Shown here: positions 24,462 through 35,547 of the stretch, piece after piece | How the letters are laid out: each line of letters starts with the position of its first letter | Numbering within the stretch: the stretch's first letter is position 1 | DNA from: Zoroaster sp. YZ-2022 | Lineage: Eukaryota; Echinodermata; Asteroidea; Forcipulatida; Zoroasteridae | Length of the DNA: 64,000 nucleotides | Assembly (NCBI GenBank): GCA_029582265.1 | Contig: CM055821.1 | Coordinates: 42,847,694-42,911,693 of the forward strand | Reading direction: 5' to 3' | Notes under the pieces: model-generated | Told to the model about the DNA's origin: nothing | Seen by the model: the letters and a program-made list of their open reading frames with translations, nothing else | Databases searched by the model: none | Program-made: the position numbers and the translations under genes

Positions 24462-27397
24462 ATAATAATAATAATAATAATAATAAAGATTTTTAGCGCG
24501 CACATATCCACCCTGCTGGGCGCTCAAGGCGCGGAAACAAAGAAAAAACATTAATACAAACAATATACAATGATAGCATAGGGAAAACAAATTATGTACC
24601 GAGATACATGTACCTACAATGCAATTACAAATATACATCATCTTTGAAGAGTTGTGACATAAGATGAGTTTTAAGCATCGACTTGAATCTGGTTATACTA
24701 TGACAAGATTTGAGTTTAGTTGGAAGATGATTCCAGAGTCTCGGAGCTGCGACAGAAAACGACCTATCACCCCAGTTCCGTTTTGAAGTTGGTTCCTTGA
24801 GGAGTGACATGTTGCTGGAGCGCAAATTGCGTGATGGAGTGTAGACTTTAAGTAGTTCAGAAATATAAATTGGAGCAATGTTATTAAAAGATTTGTGAAC
24901 AATTAGCATAAGTTTAAAACAATTCTCTGTGAAACAGGAAGCCAGTGCAGTTCTTTCAAGATTGGCGTGATATGGCATGACTTTCTGGACAAAGTCACAA
25001 CACGAGCTGCTGTGTTTTGTATGTGCTGAAGACGAGATATTTGATTCTGCGGAAGACCGTAAAGGAGAGCATTCCCGTTATCGAGCCGTGATGTGACAAA
25101 CGCATGTATAATTTGTTCAGCAGCACTTTTATTCAAGTATTTCCTAATTCGGCTTATATTTCTGATATGAAATGATGATATGCGAACAATGTTGGAGATA
25201 TGTGGTTTTAAAGTCATTGTCGAGTCAAATATAACACCCAAATTACGTGCATGTAATGAGGGGTTATCTGCGAGTCACCAATTGTAATAAATGGAAGAGA
25301 AACTTTAGACAATTGCTGACGTGATCCAAATAGAACAAATTCTGTTTTTTCATCGTTCAATTTCAGGAAGTTTTGTCTCATCCAGCTTCGAATCTCTTGA
25401 ATACATTTCTCCAGTGTTTTAATGCAGGAATCAGCAGGTTCTTGAGAAGATTTAAAAGTAATGTAAAGCTGCGTGTCATCAGCGTAAACATGGTAATTTA
25501 AATTATACTTCAAAATGATATCACGAACTGGAAAGGTATAAACAGTAAACCACTGTGGGCCGAGCACAGAGCCTTGGGGTACAGAATAGTCAAGAGTAAC
25601 AGGCTCGGAGATAGCGTTACCAATACAAACATGCTGAGGCCTATTTAAAAGGTAGGACTTACACCAATCCAGGGCTGTGTCATGTATTCCAAGATGATAT
25701 TGAAGGCGGGAGAGAAGGATTTTATGATCGACAGTGTCAAAAGCGGCGCTTAAGTCTAACAAAACTAATGCAGTGATTTTCCCCTCATCCATGGCAGATA
25801 AAATGTCATTGTTGACGCGAAGAAGAGCAGTTTCCGTTCCATGAAATGGTTTGTAGGCTGACTGAAATGTGTCCGACAGGTTATTAGCACGAACATGGTC
25901 AGAGATCCGTGATGAAACAACTCGCTCGATTGTTTTTCCAAGGTACTTTAAATTCGCTACTGGTCGGTAATTTTTGAAAACTTCCTTGTCCAAATTGGGT
26001 TTCTTTAGGAGTGGTTTAACATGAGCAACCTTCTGGCTATAGGGAAACAACCGGAAGAAAGAGATCTGTTTACAATAATTGTGATATACTTAGCAAACAC
26101 ATCAATATTTTGTTTTATTAGCGAAGTTGGCACTGGATCAAGTTCACATGATTTTGATGGCGATTTCATGATGAGTTTCTTGATCTCCGTAACACTAGTA
26201 GGCTCAAACATGGACAGTCTACATTGTGGATCCTTGCGTGATGGTGTTTGTGATAGAATGGCAGGTAGTGAGGGAAAAGAACGACGGATATTCTCAATTT
26301 TTGTGACAAAAAAGTTTGAAAAAGCATTTGCGAGGTCCTGATCGGAGTGTGTAGATGGAAGCACTGGAGCTTTGGGTTTATGAAGCAGCTTTTCAACAAT
26401 GTTAAAGAGTATTTCTGATCACCAGAGCTATCTTCCACAAGAGATGAGTAGTGAGTTATTTTTGCCTGGTTAATCATGTTCTTCACAATATCACGTTGGT
26501 TACAGTATTCTTGCCGATGTACTCCAAGTTTCCCATTTTCACGCCATCTTCGCTCAAGTTGACGGCGGATTTTCCTTGCAGCACGGATATCATCATTGAA
26601 CCAGGGGGATTCAGATTGTAGTTTAACAGTTCGAGTTTTTTGCGGAGCATGATCATCCAAGATGTTACGGACAGTAGATTCAAATAGACTGACACAAGAA
26701 TCCAGCTCACCATCTTCAAGGTTTACATTTTCCAGTTGAGATTCAATATCATGACATAAATCTTTAATATTTACTTTTTTCCAGTGGCGAGTAGTTACAG
26801 AAATGGTAGGTATGGGAGGTTTTTTAAGGTTCAAATTTACCATGATTGCATAATGATCAGATAAGCCAGGATGAATAGTTATATTCGAGATAAGTGGTGA
26901 AGTATTTTCATGCGTTATCATGAGGTCAAGACAGTGACCATACCGATGAGTGGGTGCTGTGATGTGCTGTATAAGTCCATGAGCAGAGAGCAGATCTTTA
27001 AACTGATTTGCATAATTGTTTGAAATAATGTCCATATGAATGTTAAAATCGCCGGTTAAAATAATGTCAGATGGGTGTAAGAGATAATCGACAATAAATT
27101 TTTCAAATTCCTGCAGAAAACTGGAGAAGTTTACATGTTTACCATCAACATCCCTTTCTGGTCGATAAATATTAACAAGGCGAACAGATCTAGAGTTGCA
27201 CGTTACCTCAGCATGCAGAGATTCAAATGTTAGGTAGTCAATGTTAACACTTTTCATGCTGACAGATAAACTGGACCTAAAGAGTAGTGCAACCCCTCCA
27301 CCGGTCTTTATTGGTCTGGGGATATGATGGAGAGAGTAGCCAGCAGGAGTACACTCACGGGGTGGCAAGTCATCATTAGGTTTAAACCATGTCTCGG
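24462..27397 (-). mobile_element. L2/CR1-like LINE, 5'-truncated
   Basis: Read on the minus strand, the remaining 2.94 kb starts inside the endonuclease domain at TETWF (27394) and runs through reverse transcriptase to a 3' tail ending in (ATT)n. It shares this tail type with the fragment at 9010-9285. Repeats of the host array touch both ends, so the site is clear. Several frame breaks make it inactive. Confidence 0.93.
24625..27394 (-). pseudogene. LINE endonuclease-reverse transcriptase (ORF2), broken
   Basis: In native order, an APE-type endonuclease has TETWF at the truncated start, then GDFNIHMD and LSDHYAIMV. The reverse transcriptase follows with FKNYRPVANL, LVLLDLSAAFDTVDH, the active-site PQGSVLGP and YADDTQLY. 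A C-terminal region has LQHIQNTAARVV and WGDRSFSVAAPRLWN. The YADD box and PQGSVLGP are typical of the CR1/L2 group. The open frames 27368-26166, 26364-26005, 26050-25214, 25241-24903 and 24978-24625 show at least four frame changes. The first about 50 residues of the endonuclease are missing. Confidence 0.92.
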
Positions 27398-27460
27398 TTA
27401 TGAGAACGAAGCAATATGTTTCATGACTTATGAGAACGAAGCAATATGTATTATGAACGA
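27398..27460. repeat. 30-bp tandem repeat array (part 2)
   Basis: Two further units of the array seen at 24140-24461 follow directly on the 5' end of the LINE. Confidence 0.93.
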
Positions 27461-28420
27461 CTTACGGTGAGCACGATCAAGGTAATGTACCCCATGGGGT
27501 ACATCACTCATGTTCCCCTGAGCTAGTGCGTCTTTGTAGCACATCACTTGGTGTTTTCTTTGTTGAAGTATTGCGGTTTGTACATAAAAAGGTGTTTGTA
27601 ATGTTAACTTGTATAGGTGGGAAATGCTCAGATGTACTTCTTTAGGAAGTGTTCCAAATAGCAAGTAGGTTATTATACACGGAATTGATAGAGCCATAAA
27701 ATATATGGTCCTCAAAATTTTACTTAGTCATGGCACAACCTTACTAAATGTATACGCAACCTAAATTGATGATGTCATTTCACATGTCATGTCGGATGTG
27801 ATTTTTACAAAATGTTCAAATAAAGTAAACCATTTTGGTTGTTTTCCTAAACACTTTGATGTTTGTTTTCAGGTGTTATTACGTAAATAAATTAAGACAA
27901 TGTAACTTTGCCTCAAATTATAAAGTAGTATTCAAGTTAAATAGTCAGGAGCATCACTTTATTGAAAATTTTCATCATATTCAAATAACCAGGAGCTTTC
28001 ATAAAACATTTGATTTCACAAGAATTTTCATGACATGATATGATATGATATGATGTGATCTATAGTGTGATCTATAGTGTTCGACCACGTCCTAATGGTC
28101 GAGAGGAAACGAATCCGCTTAGTAATAGTTAGGTTATGAGTTGGACGGCGTGGTTTTAGAATTGGTCTTTTCATCCCCAAAAAGAACAAATTATTTTGTA
28201 TTATGATAAATTGACTCCTACAATATTGAAATAGATAGTATGACCTGTTCTTTTTCTGATTTGTGGCTCTCGAGTGAATAAATTTGTGGCTCTCAAATCA
28301 ATAAATTGCGAAGTCCCAAAAAACAGTCACTGCGCATGTTCAGTGACATTGACCTCCGGCTTGGTTGCGTCATGCTCTATTTGTAACCGTGACCGCGACT
28401 TTTTTTTCCCGTACCACACG
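27461..28420. other. Non-coding stretch
   Basis: No gene is recognised. It includes a short ATGAT-type simple repeat near 28030-28080. Confidence 0.5.
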
Positions 28421-28490
28421 CTGGCCATGGAGTAAACAGTAAAGGGATAGGAAGAACTCTCTATCCCTTAACTGTTGACTCCATAGCCAT
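28421..28490. repeat. 30-bp inverted repeat (hairpin)
   Basis: Arms 28421-28450 and 28461-28490 are complementary at about 26 of 30 positions (CCATGGAGTAAACAGTAAAG against its near-complement) around a 10-nt loop. It lies just before a GC-richer stretch (28490-28720), so it could be a MITE remnant or a regulatory palindrome. The function is unknown. Confidence 0.7.
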
Positions 28491-28903
28491 CGTGATCTCG
28501 CCCCGGCCATGGTCCCCTGTCGAATCCCTGTCGAATCCGTGGCAAAACAGGCCTTGTAGTTTTCTATGGTTTAGCAGTGAAAAAAATAGTAGCGCAGCAG
28601 TACAGTACACAAAGCCGATCAAGCGTGACGTAGTATTAATTGTAGCAGTAGCCGTGGCTACAAAAGGACTGTGTGAGTTGCGGGGTATTAGACAATTGTG
28701 CCGGCCAATCATCCCATCCCCCGTCCCCCATGTGTCAAGCCCAAATCATTTTCCAAATGTAATGACTAATGTGAACAAAAAAGGAAAGAATGTTGTATCA
28801 GTGTAACGTTAGTGACATGTTGGCTTGTCCGAATGCTTCTTCCGTTCAGTCTCATAATATGAGCACAGTGACAAATTACATAGGCCTAATTAGATGGAAT
28901 TCG

Positions 28904-28966
28904 GGTCAACTCGTACCCAAATCAACTCGTACCCAAGTCAACTCGTACCCAAGTCAACTCGTACAG
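28904..28966. repeat. 16-bp tandem repeat
   Basis: About four copies of TCAACTCGTACCCAAG occur head to tail. Confidence 0.9.
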
Positions 28967-29014
28967 TAGAGAGTAAAAGGCCGGTACGGGACCACCCCCC
29001 GAAAACTGAAAAAA

Positions 29015-29158
<144 letters not shown>

Positions 29159-29345
29159 GTTTAGGTTTTGTAGGTTGCTAGGTTTGAAGGTTGTTAGGTT
29201 TTGTAGGTTGCTAGGTTGCTAGGTTGCTAGGTTTGTTGGTTTGTTAGGTTGCTAGGTTGCTAGGTTTGCTAGGTTTGCTAGGTTGTTAGGTTTTGTAGGT
29301 TGCTAGGTTTGTTAGGTTGTTAGGTTTGCTAGGTTTGTTGGTTTG
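29159..29345. repeat. GGTTGCTA-type tandem repeat
   Basis: Irregular tandem units of TAGGTTGCTAGGTTTGT type run from the AT tract to the edge of the Polinton end fragment. Repeats at this position could be part of, or have replaced, that fragment's terminus. Confidence 0.85.
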
Positions 29346-29470
29346 AGGTGTTTGATTTTTGATGACTTTTTGATGACTTTTTTAAAAAAGAAAAAAAAAA
29401 GATATTGAAAAACGAAGTTAAAAAACTGATAAAACGATTTTAAAAAATCTAGTAATATAATAAGAAGACG

Positions 29471-29700
29471 ATGGAAAAATATTTATCGAAAGCGATTATT
29501 CCATGCGAATGGCTTTTAGTAGGCAAAACGGACAAGTGTTGTATACACAGCGTGGCCGGTGACGTATTTTGCGCACAACATCAGTGGCGTATTCGACGCG
29601 AAAAAAGTATACCATGTGTCGAAGATGTAAAAATGGTACAAAAGCAAAGACATATTTATGTACGAAATGCGGTAATGTATTAAAAATAACTTTTAATAAC
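29471..29700 (+). pseudogene. Polinton TIR-proximal zinc-ribbon protein, frameshifted
   Basis: The start encodes EKYLSKAIIPCEWLLVGKTD, matching the left-end gene of the full Polinton (PCEWLLVGRS). The downstream zinc-ribbon half, CRRCKNGTKAKTYLCTKCGN, lies in the +1 frame from about 29611, so one base has been lost or gained near 29610. CxxC pairs suggest zinc binding. The role is unknown; the position next to the terminus is conserved in both elements. Confidence 0.75.
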
Positions 29701-29801
29701 TAAAATAAACCGCGTCGAAGGGAGAGCTAGAAGAAACTATAATCTCGTGATAAAAGAGTTGGTAAATAAAACAAGTCGTTTATAGTTTAAAAAAAAAGAA
29801 A

Positions 29802-30026
29802 TTAAATTTTTTTATTATATGGCGGAGGTTTTTCTTGAATATGCGTAAATACCCGTTCCGCTATTTGCGAAGCGGGTTTTTCGTAAGATTTTTCTATAGA
29901 AAAGTTTACTTTAAATTGAAAAGTTTTTCTACGAGGTCTTTTTTTTCCTTTGTCGATGATGGCTTTAACGTCTTTTTCGTCGTCGACATTTTTCGGCGTA
30001 AATTTAGTTCGAATGTTTTCTTTCAT
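29802..30026 (-). CDS. Small basic Polinton protein ending in PPPY
   Basis: A 74-residue frame starts MKENIRTKFTPK, has the basic patch GKKRPRRKTF, and ends EKPPPYNKKI. The homologue at 59672-59883 starts the same way and also ends in PPPY. PPxY is a known WW-domain-binding late motif in several virus families. That it works so here is inference. The gene lies directly downstream of the hydrophobic-protein gene, as in the other element. Confidence 0.7.
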   Translation of the reverse strand: MKENIRTKFTPKNVDDEKDVKAIIDKGKKRPRRKTFQFKVNFSIEKSYEKPASQIAERVFTHIQEKPPPYNKKI

Positions 30027-30147
30027 TTGCGAGTATTTGTCTCGCTCTTCGCTGATTAAATGAAATTCTTCTTGGCTTATATGACCGTCTTCGATCGCTT
30101 TCGAAACGTGGTTGTTTATGGTGTTGAGTTTACTTTCCGCTAAAACT

Positions 30148-30536
30148 CTAATCTCGTTGTGTTTTTTTCAGTTTTTTAATGAGTTTGTTTTTCGCGTATC
30201 TGATCGCTATCCCCATACCGCCCAACCCTAAAGCTAATCCTTCAAAAACGAATCCGATCGGCGCCGCTATAACGGTGACAAAACTGACAATTCCAGTCGC
30301 TCCGGCTCCCATAGAGCCTAATGCTGCCATCGTTTCTACGATGGAACAAGTTTTGATGATTTTATTATTTTTTTATACGTTTTCTCGCGCTCGTTTTTCT
30401 CTTTTAAAATTTCTTTTTGAATGTCGTCGATTTTTTTTAAACGAAACGCATTGATGTTTAACTCTTCAACATTGTTGGAAGTATTTGTAGCCGCTAATGT
30501 TGGACAAATTCTCGTTGTTTCGGTAGAGGCGCTCAT
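30148..30536 (-). pseudogene. Hydrophobic Polinton protein (protein B), frameshifted
   Basis: The N-terminal frame 30536-30336 (RLKKIDDIQKEILKEKNERE) is followed in another frame from about 30330 by GSMGAGATGIVSFVTVIAAP and EGLALGLGGMGIAIRYAKNK. This matches the intact homologue at 59155-59706. A coiled-coil-like N-terminus precedes a glycine-rich hydrophobic segment. A family of this shape recurs in animal Polintons with no assigned function. Confidence 0.75.
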
Positions 30537-30568
30537 TATTCTATTAATAATAAAAGATTAAAATTTTA

Positions 30569-31050
30569 TTATTTTGCCAAAGGCGCAATTGGAAAACATT
30601 TAAATTTTATATCGTAACAGATTCCCGTGTTTACGGCACCGAAAAACTTTGTTCGTGCAAAGACTTTGATATCTTCTCTAAATCCTGAAACGTAGCAAAA
30701 TGCATATTCTAAATACTGCGGTTCATCTGAAAAAGAAAAGTCACCTTCAAAGGAGAATTCAATATAACTCCTCGAATCATCTCTTTGTCTGGTTTTCACG
30801 ATAGAATAAAAATTATTTTCACCCCTAAGTAATTTAACGTATGATGAATAAAATGATAAATCATCAATACATTTTTTTATTTCATTTGAACGACTTCTCC
30901 AATATATTTCTAAGTTTGGTTCTTCGTAAAAAACAAAATGTATATTTCGTAAAAGTTCACTCGGTTCAATGTGTCCAGTACATTGGATTGTTTTTGTGCG
31001 TTATAATCGTCGCTGTCGCTCTTACGACTAGGTCCATAAATACTCGCCAT
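30569..31050 (-). pseudogene. Small paralogous Polinton protein (family A), copy R2
   Basis: It starts MASIYGPSRK at 31050. The frame then changes near 30980 and again before 30799. The end carries DIKVFARTKFFGAVNTGICY, matching the C-termini of the copies at 58091-58564 and 58609-59106. No known domain. An AT-rich TATA-like stretch lies directly before the start codon. Confidence 0.75.
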
Positions 31051-31119
31051 ATTTATATAATATTTTTATTTTTATTTTATTACATTTTACCGTAAAACGC
31101 AACTGCTAAATTTCAAGAC

Positions 31120-31572
31120 TGGCACTTTTTATTTTTATATCGAAACAGATTCCCGTGTTTACAGCGCCGAAAAACTTTCCTCGTACAAAGACTTTTTTAT
31201 CTTCTGTTTTGTAGCAAATTTCGTATTCTAAATGCTACGATTCGTCGTTAAAAGAAAATTTATTATTTCGAGCGGGAGAAGAATATGAGCTACATCGGCT
31301 ACAAAATTGCGCGTTACCGAGTGCGAATAAAGACCATCGACCTTCATAAATTTTACAAAAATTGAACAGTATGTCGGTGCTTTATCGAATGTGAAAAAGG
31401 GTAGACTAAAGACACCATCCCACCCGAGTTTAATGCAAAGTTCTTCGAATAAATTTATTAAAGTTATCGTTTGTTGAATTTCACTCGGTTCGATGTATCC
31501 ATGACGTTCGTAAAATAGACGGATTGTAGTATTGTACATGCTTCTTCGACTAGTGCCGAAAATACTCGCCAT
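31120..31572 (-). pseudogene. Small paralogous Polinton protein (family A), copy R1
   Basis: It starts MASIFGTSRR and contains YIEPSEIQQTITLINLFEEL, with the conserved KVFVRGKFFGAVNTGICF end in another frame near 31200-31140. It is closest in arrangement to the copy at 58091-58564. At least one frameshift lies near 31240. Confidence 0.75.
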
Positions 31573-31639
31573 TTACAATTAGTTTTTTATTATTTAATTT
31601 CGACGGTTAAAATAACCGGCATACTGTGATTACTAGGCC

Positions 31640-31965
31640 TAGTATGTATATGTATGTATGTAATTTTGGGTTGTATGTATGTATAATATGTATGGATGGA
31701 TCTTCCCATTAGGAACTCGGTAACCTCCCATGGAGGGGCATAAACGCCAAGCTGGCAAAAGCCAATCTCACTCACACACAAACATTAGTGTATCGTCTAT
31801 AATTATAAACTGCACAAATCAATCAATTGTGATTCAGTAACTAGACGACAATACTTAATACAGGCATTGTGAAATCAGCGGTCAGCCTGGGATTCCGAAC
31901 TCACAACCTTGTGATTGCAAGCCCTGCAGTCTAACCACGTGACCACGGTGCCATTAGTATAATAG
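31640..31965 (-). mobile_element. tRNA-derived SINE (second family)
   Basis: On the minus strand the head reads GGCACCGTGGTCACGTGGTT, then GCAGGGCTTGCAATCACAAG and a B-box-like GTTGTGAGTTCGGAATCCC (31891-31909 region). The body runs to a TATG/TATGTA-rich tail near 31650-31700. It sits between the Polinton fragment and the hAT element. Confidence 0.7.
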
Positions 31966-32162
31966 GGGGCAGCAATTTTTAACCTCTATAGTCCTAGTAG
32001 AGGCATAGGATGTAAGGGTGTTCAAAAGCTGGTTAGGTAGAGGCATAGGGTATAATAATAAGGGTGTTCAAAAACTGGCTCCTAATCCTTTCATTTATGA
32101 TACCTATAGTTGTAGATTGAAAAAAAAATCATTTATTTGTGACAAATGTACAACTTTACTTA

Positions 32163-32375
32163 ATAAATCTAGTGAGGCAATAACATTAAAGTGAAAAGTC
32201 CAATCTACGACGCTTTAGTGCCATCCGATTTATGACGTCATCGATGTCCACATCTATTGCTCTATGTATAGCCATCAAAGCAAGGCCTGTCAGACGCTGG
32301 TTGCTCATGGTTGACCTCAAGTAGGATTTAAGGCGACGAAGGGTACTGAAGGTGCGTTCTGCAGTAGCTGAGGTA
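32163..32375 (-). pseudogene. hAT transposase, C-terminal dimerisation part (separated)
   Basis: On the minus strand this reads ATSATAERTFSTLRRLKSYL, then RSTMSNQRLTGLALMAIHRA, and ends in a TAA after KRRRLDFSL. This is the hallmark hAT C-terminal dimerisation (Dimer_Tnp_hAT) motif. It continues in frame from the codons at 36825-36840 once the element at 32384-36816 and one target copy are ignored. A reverse-strand AATAAA lies about 55 bp downstream. Confidence 0.92.
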
Positions 32376-33087
32376 GCAGGGATCAGTGGCGCACCCAGGA
32401 TTTGATTGGGGGGGGGGGGGGGCTCAAAATATTTTTATTTGAAATCCAATAATGGGGAGAGACATGGCTGACCCAAACCATAACCGCTGGCGCGGCTGCA
32501 GCCATGTCCCTAGTCGTGCTCGTCAGTGAACCTACGGCACATGTTAAATGTTTCCTGGTGGTTTCTAGTCATAAAAAGAAGACATTATGGCATGATTCGG
32601 ACTCGTAGGGTTTTACCTTCAATATAATTTCCTCCTCTTGATGTAAAGAACTTGAGCTTGTTTCGTCTGCAAGATTTCTATAGTTAAAGATGGACTACAA
32701 CGAGAACTCTCACATTAAATTGACTATCGAACCTTGTTTATGTTGTGTTCAGGTAACAATTTATTGTTGTGGTCATGTTTTTCTCTTTATAATTTTGTTG
32801 CAATTTGACCGAAAAAATTAGACCCCGCTTCTTCGATTTTTGAAATTTCCCGCCCTGCACTGGTTCCCGACAAAGACCCATTGAAAATCCACTATGAAAT
32901 CCACGATATAGTACCAGCGGACTTGTAAACCAGCGAAAAGGGATGACGTATAACCCATGAGCACCCGAGAGTAAACAGAAGACGCCATGTTACTTCCGTG
33001 TATATTATACATGCGTTTTCATGCGTCAGCAGAGGCATGAAGTTTTTATGAAGCTTTTTTTCGACGTTGTTGTGTAACAGTTATATA

Positions 33088-33228
33088 ATGCCGACTTCAT
33101 GTGTTGTTGGTGGATGCACTAGAAATAGTATTAAGAATCCAGAGATTCATTTTTTTCAATTTCCGCGGGATCCTGCGATATCAAAGGAATGGGTGAAGTT
33201 CGTGAATAATACACGAAAGGATTTCACC
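33088..33228 (+). pseudogene. THAP-domain fragment
   Basis: A frame starting MPTSCVVGGCTRNSIKNPEI and continuing FFQFPRDPAISKEWVKFVNN has the first half of a THAP zinc finger: the CxxxxC pair and the conserved P and W. The second half (C-x2-H and the AVPTIF-type end) is absent. It may be the remnant of the element's own transposase or an exon whose partner is lost. Confidence 0.75.
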
Positions 33229-34758
33229 TTCTTGGCAAAATTCCTGGATCCGCCCCTGCTGATATTTGCCTGTTTTTATCACTTTATCTGGCTCCCATAT
33301 ATTTAATCTTTTATAATCTTTGCTATTGTTACTTTAGGTTATTTTATTATATTTAAAGGGCCTGGGAGCATTTTATTCAAATGGATTTGGTGCTATATAC
33401 AGGTCTTTTATATTTTATTAATATTTGATTGAAGACAGAATGACATGGCCTGTACACATTTATTGTTATTCTATTCTTGTATTTTACAATTTATTGCCAC
33501 TGTACACTCAGAACAAGTTTTAAGTTTTATAGGCAGAAGTACATGAGATTTACCAACATGAGATTTACAATATTAGTCTTTGTCACACTTCTCCCTTTTG
33601 TGATGCAAAGCCAAAAAACCTAATTGAATTAGCTTTAATCCAAGAAAATCTGAACCTGCTCAGCAGTAGAGTTATGCTGATTGTAAGTTTTTTCCTGGGA
33701 AAAGAGCAGCAAGTGTGAAACGAATTTCAAAGGATTTCCAGTTCGGTTTAACAGAACAATGGCCAAGTTCCAAACAAGTATGTACAGGATTTTGATTAAG
33801 TTGTTTTCGTCATCAAGAGGCAACTTTTTTAATTTTGATATTTTAACCTCAAAAATAAACTCAATTGTTGGTTGCAAATACATACATATTTTGTCTTGTC
33901 ATTTATTCGAAAGTACTAAGGTCTTGTAAAATTTTCAGTTCTTGGCATCTTTCTGCCATACCGAATTTGTAATTTTTTTACCATAGTGTATTGTTGGCAA
34001 CATAAAACAAGTTTATTTCACATTAGTGCTAAATTAATCAACTTCTCCCCCCCCCCCCGAAAAGACGCAAAATGAAATACACACGTAATTGATTCTGCCA
34101 TTGATCATGGTTTATGAACGCACAAAATAATTTGTAACTCCCTCCAGATCATTATAACTAGGGAAGAATGTTACCAATTTAAAAAATAAAACAAAGCAAA
34201 TCGGCCTAATCCTGTGGTGGATACGAAAATCCTTTGTACTGTCCATCAGGGTTTTGGAACGTCCTGCGGATTGCGTCCATTACACATGATGGCAGTGGCA
34301 CCCGGTTGAAACGGCCAAGATAACCCCAACACCACCTCACCACTTACCGATATGCAACATGGCGATATTTTCTGTAAAACAAAACAAAAAATCAGACAAA
34401 ATTATAAACATAAGATTTGTGATTTGCATGGTGGAGTATCGATATTGTTTACGTTAACACCATGTGAAACTGAAATGCTATAAAACTATAACCATACCAA
34501 AAGGCAATCATGATCAAAAGTAAACAATTACATACATGTAATGCATGTACAATAAGATATAGATGCACGTGGGTCAACCAAGGTCATATTCAGTTGTGTG
34601 CGCGGGTTACTCTGAAGTAAACACCGGTGCTCAATCTGGTCAATCAAAAGTAATCTGCTTGATATGCAGATCATTCAAAACTGACATTGCTCTAAAATAT
34701 TAATTGAAATTGATGGTACATTGGCTTTGTACATTCAGTCAACACTCAAATCACTTAC

Positions 34759-34998
34759 TGGTCAAGCGTTCCTTCAACTGCATCTCTGCCATAGTATGCT
34801 CTGTACTGAAGATACGCTGTTGCAAGCACTCCTGGGTGGAGGCAGATCGCATCAAACCAATCATGGATGGTAAGGCACTGGTTGGGATCATCCACGTTGA
34901 TGTCCAGCTGCCGCATCATGTTCTCTGTCTTCTCAACTTCTTTGCAACATATACAGTTTGCGAGCAAAGGCTGAAGAACACAATGTCCACACGAACAC
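34759..34998 (-). CDS. P2X7-C-like gene, exon 2
   Basis: The acceptor AATAG lies above 34998 and the donor GTAAGT starts at 34758. It contains the cysteine clusters CSCGHC and CICC expected to bind zinc in the P2X7 ballast domain. Confidence 0.9.
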
Positions 34999-35547
34999 CT
35001 ATTACAAAAAAACAAGTTTGGAAAATATAATTTTAGTAACTTTGTCATTGGGGTTGCACTACTTAAAAATTGATCTTGAAATACATCCCCCATGAACTGA
35101 TCAAGGACAGGTACATCACGAAGGAATACATTTTTCCATGGGCAGATCAAACATTTTTATTGTGCAGGGGGCTACAACCTTTGATTTGAAGGGAAAGACT
35201 AAATGTCAATTATGCTTAAAGCATGATGGTAAAAGATCATGATTTTATTTGAATTTTGAGCAGTGATTACTTTCCCATCATGTCTTCATAAATACTGGCT
35301 AATATTGCCAACAAATCATAAAACGCAAGACATAGTAATTACCCCCAAATTTCCACTGTACATGTATTGTACACATGTACAATTGTACACATGTACATGT
35401 ACTACTACATTATGTACCTTGGGTCTCCATCATGTTCGTTCATGTTTTTGTCAAGTATAGCCTACAACTATTTTTGTACAGCAGAAACGAATTGATCAAA
35501 CGAAGCATCATTCAGTATTTCATTCATGAATCATTTTGTGGGCTTAC

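Larger units (their letters stand above)
29346..31585. mobile_element. Polinton/Maverick end fragment (second element)
   Basis: Five genes homologous, in the same order and relative orientation, to the right end of the element at 42984-60650 occur here in mirror image: a zinc-ribbon gene, a PPPY-ended gene, a hydrophobic-protein gene, and two copies of the small paralogous family. The sequence is clearly diverged from the 58-60 kb copy, so this is a different, older or more distant element. No polymerase, integrase or capsid genes are present. Beyond 31585 a SINE and the hAT transposon follow. Confidence 0.88.

Noticed and set aside
24222..24641. Repetitive open frames on both strands, and a possible CRISPR-like array
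   Set aside because: The 30-bp unit repeats head to tail without spacers; frame length follows from the 30-bp period. It is a tandem repeat in animal DNA.
31890..31965. Possible tRNA gene on the minus strand
   Set aside because: Likewise the head of a SINE.
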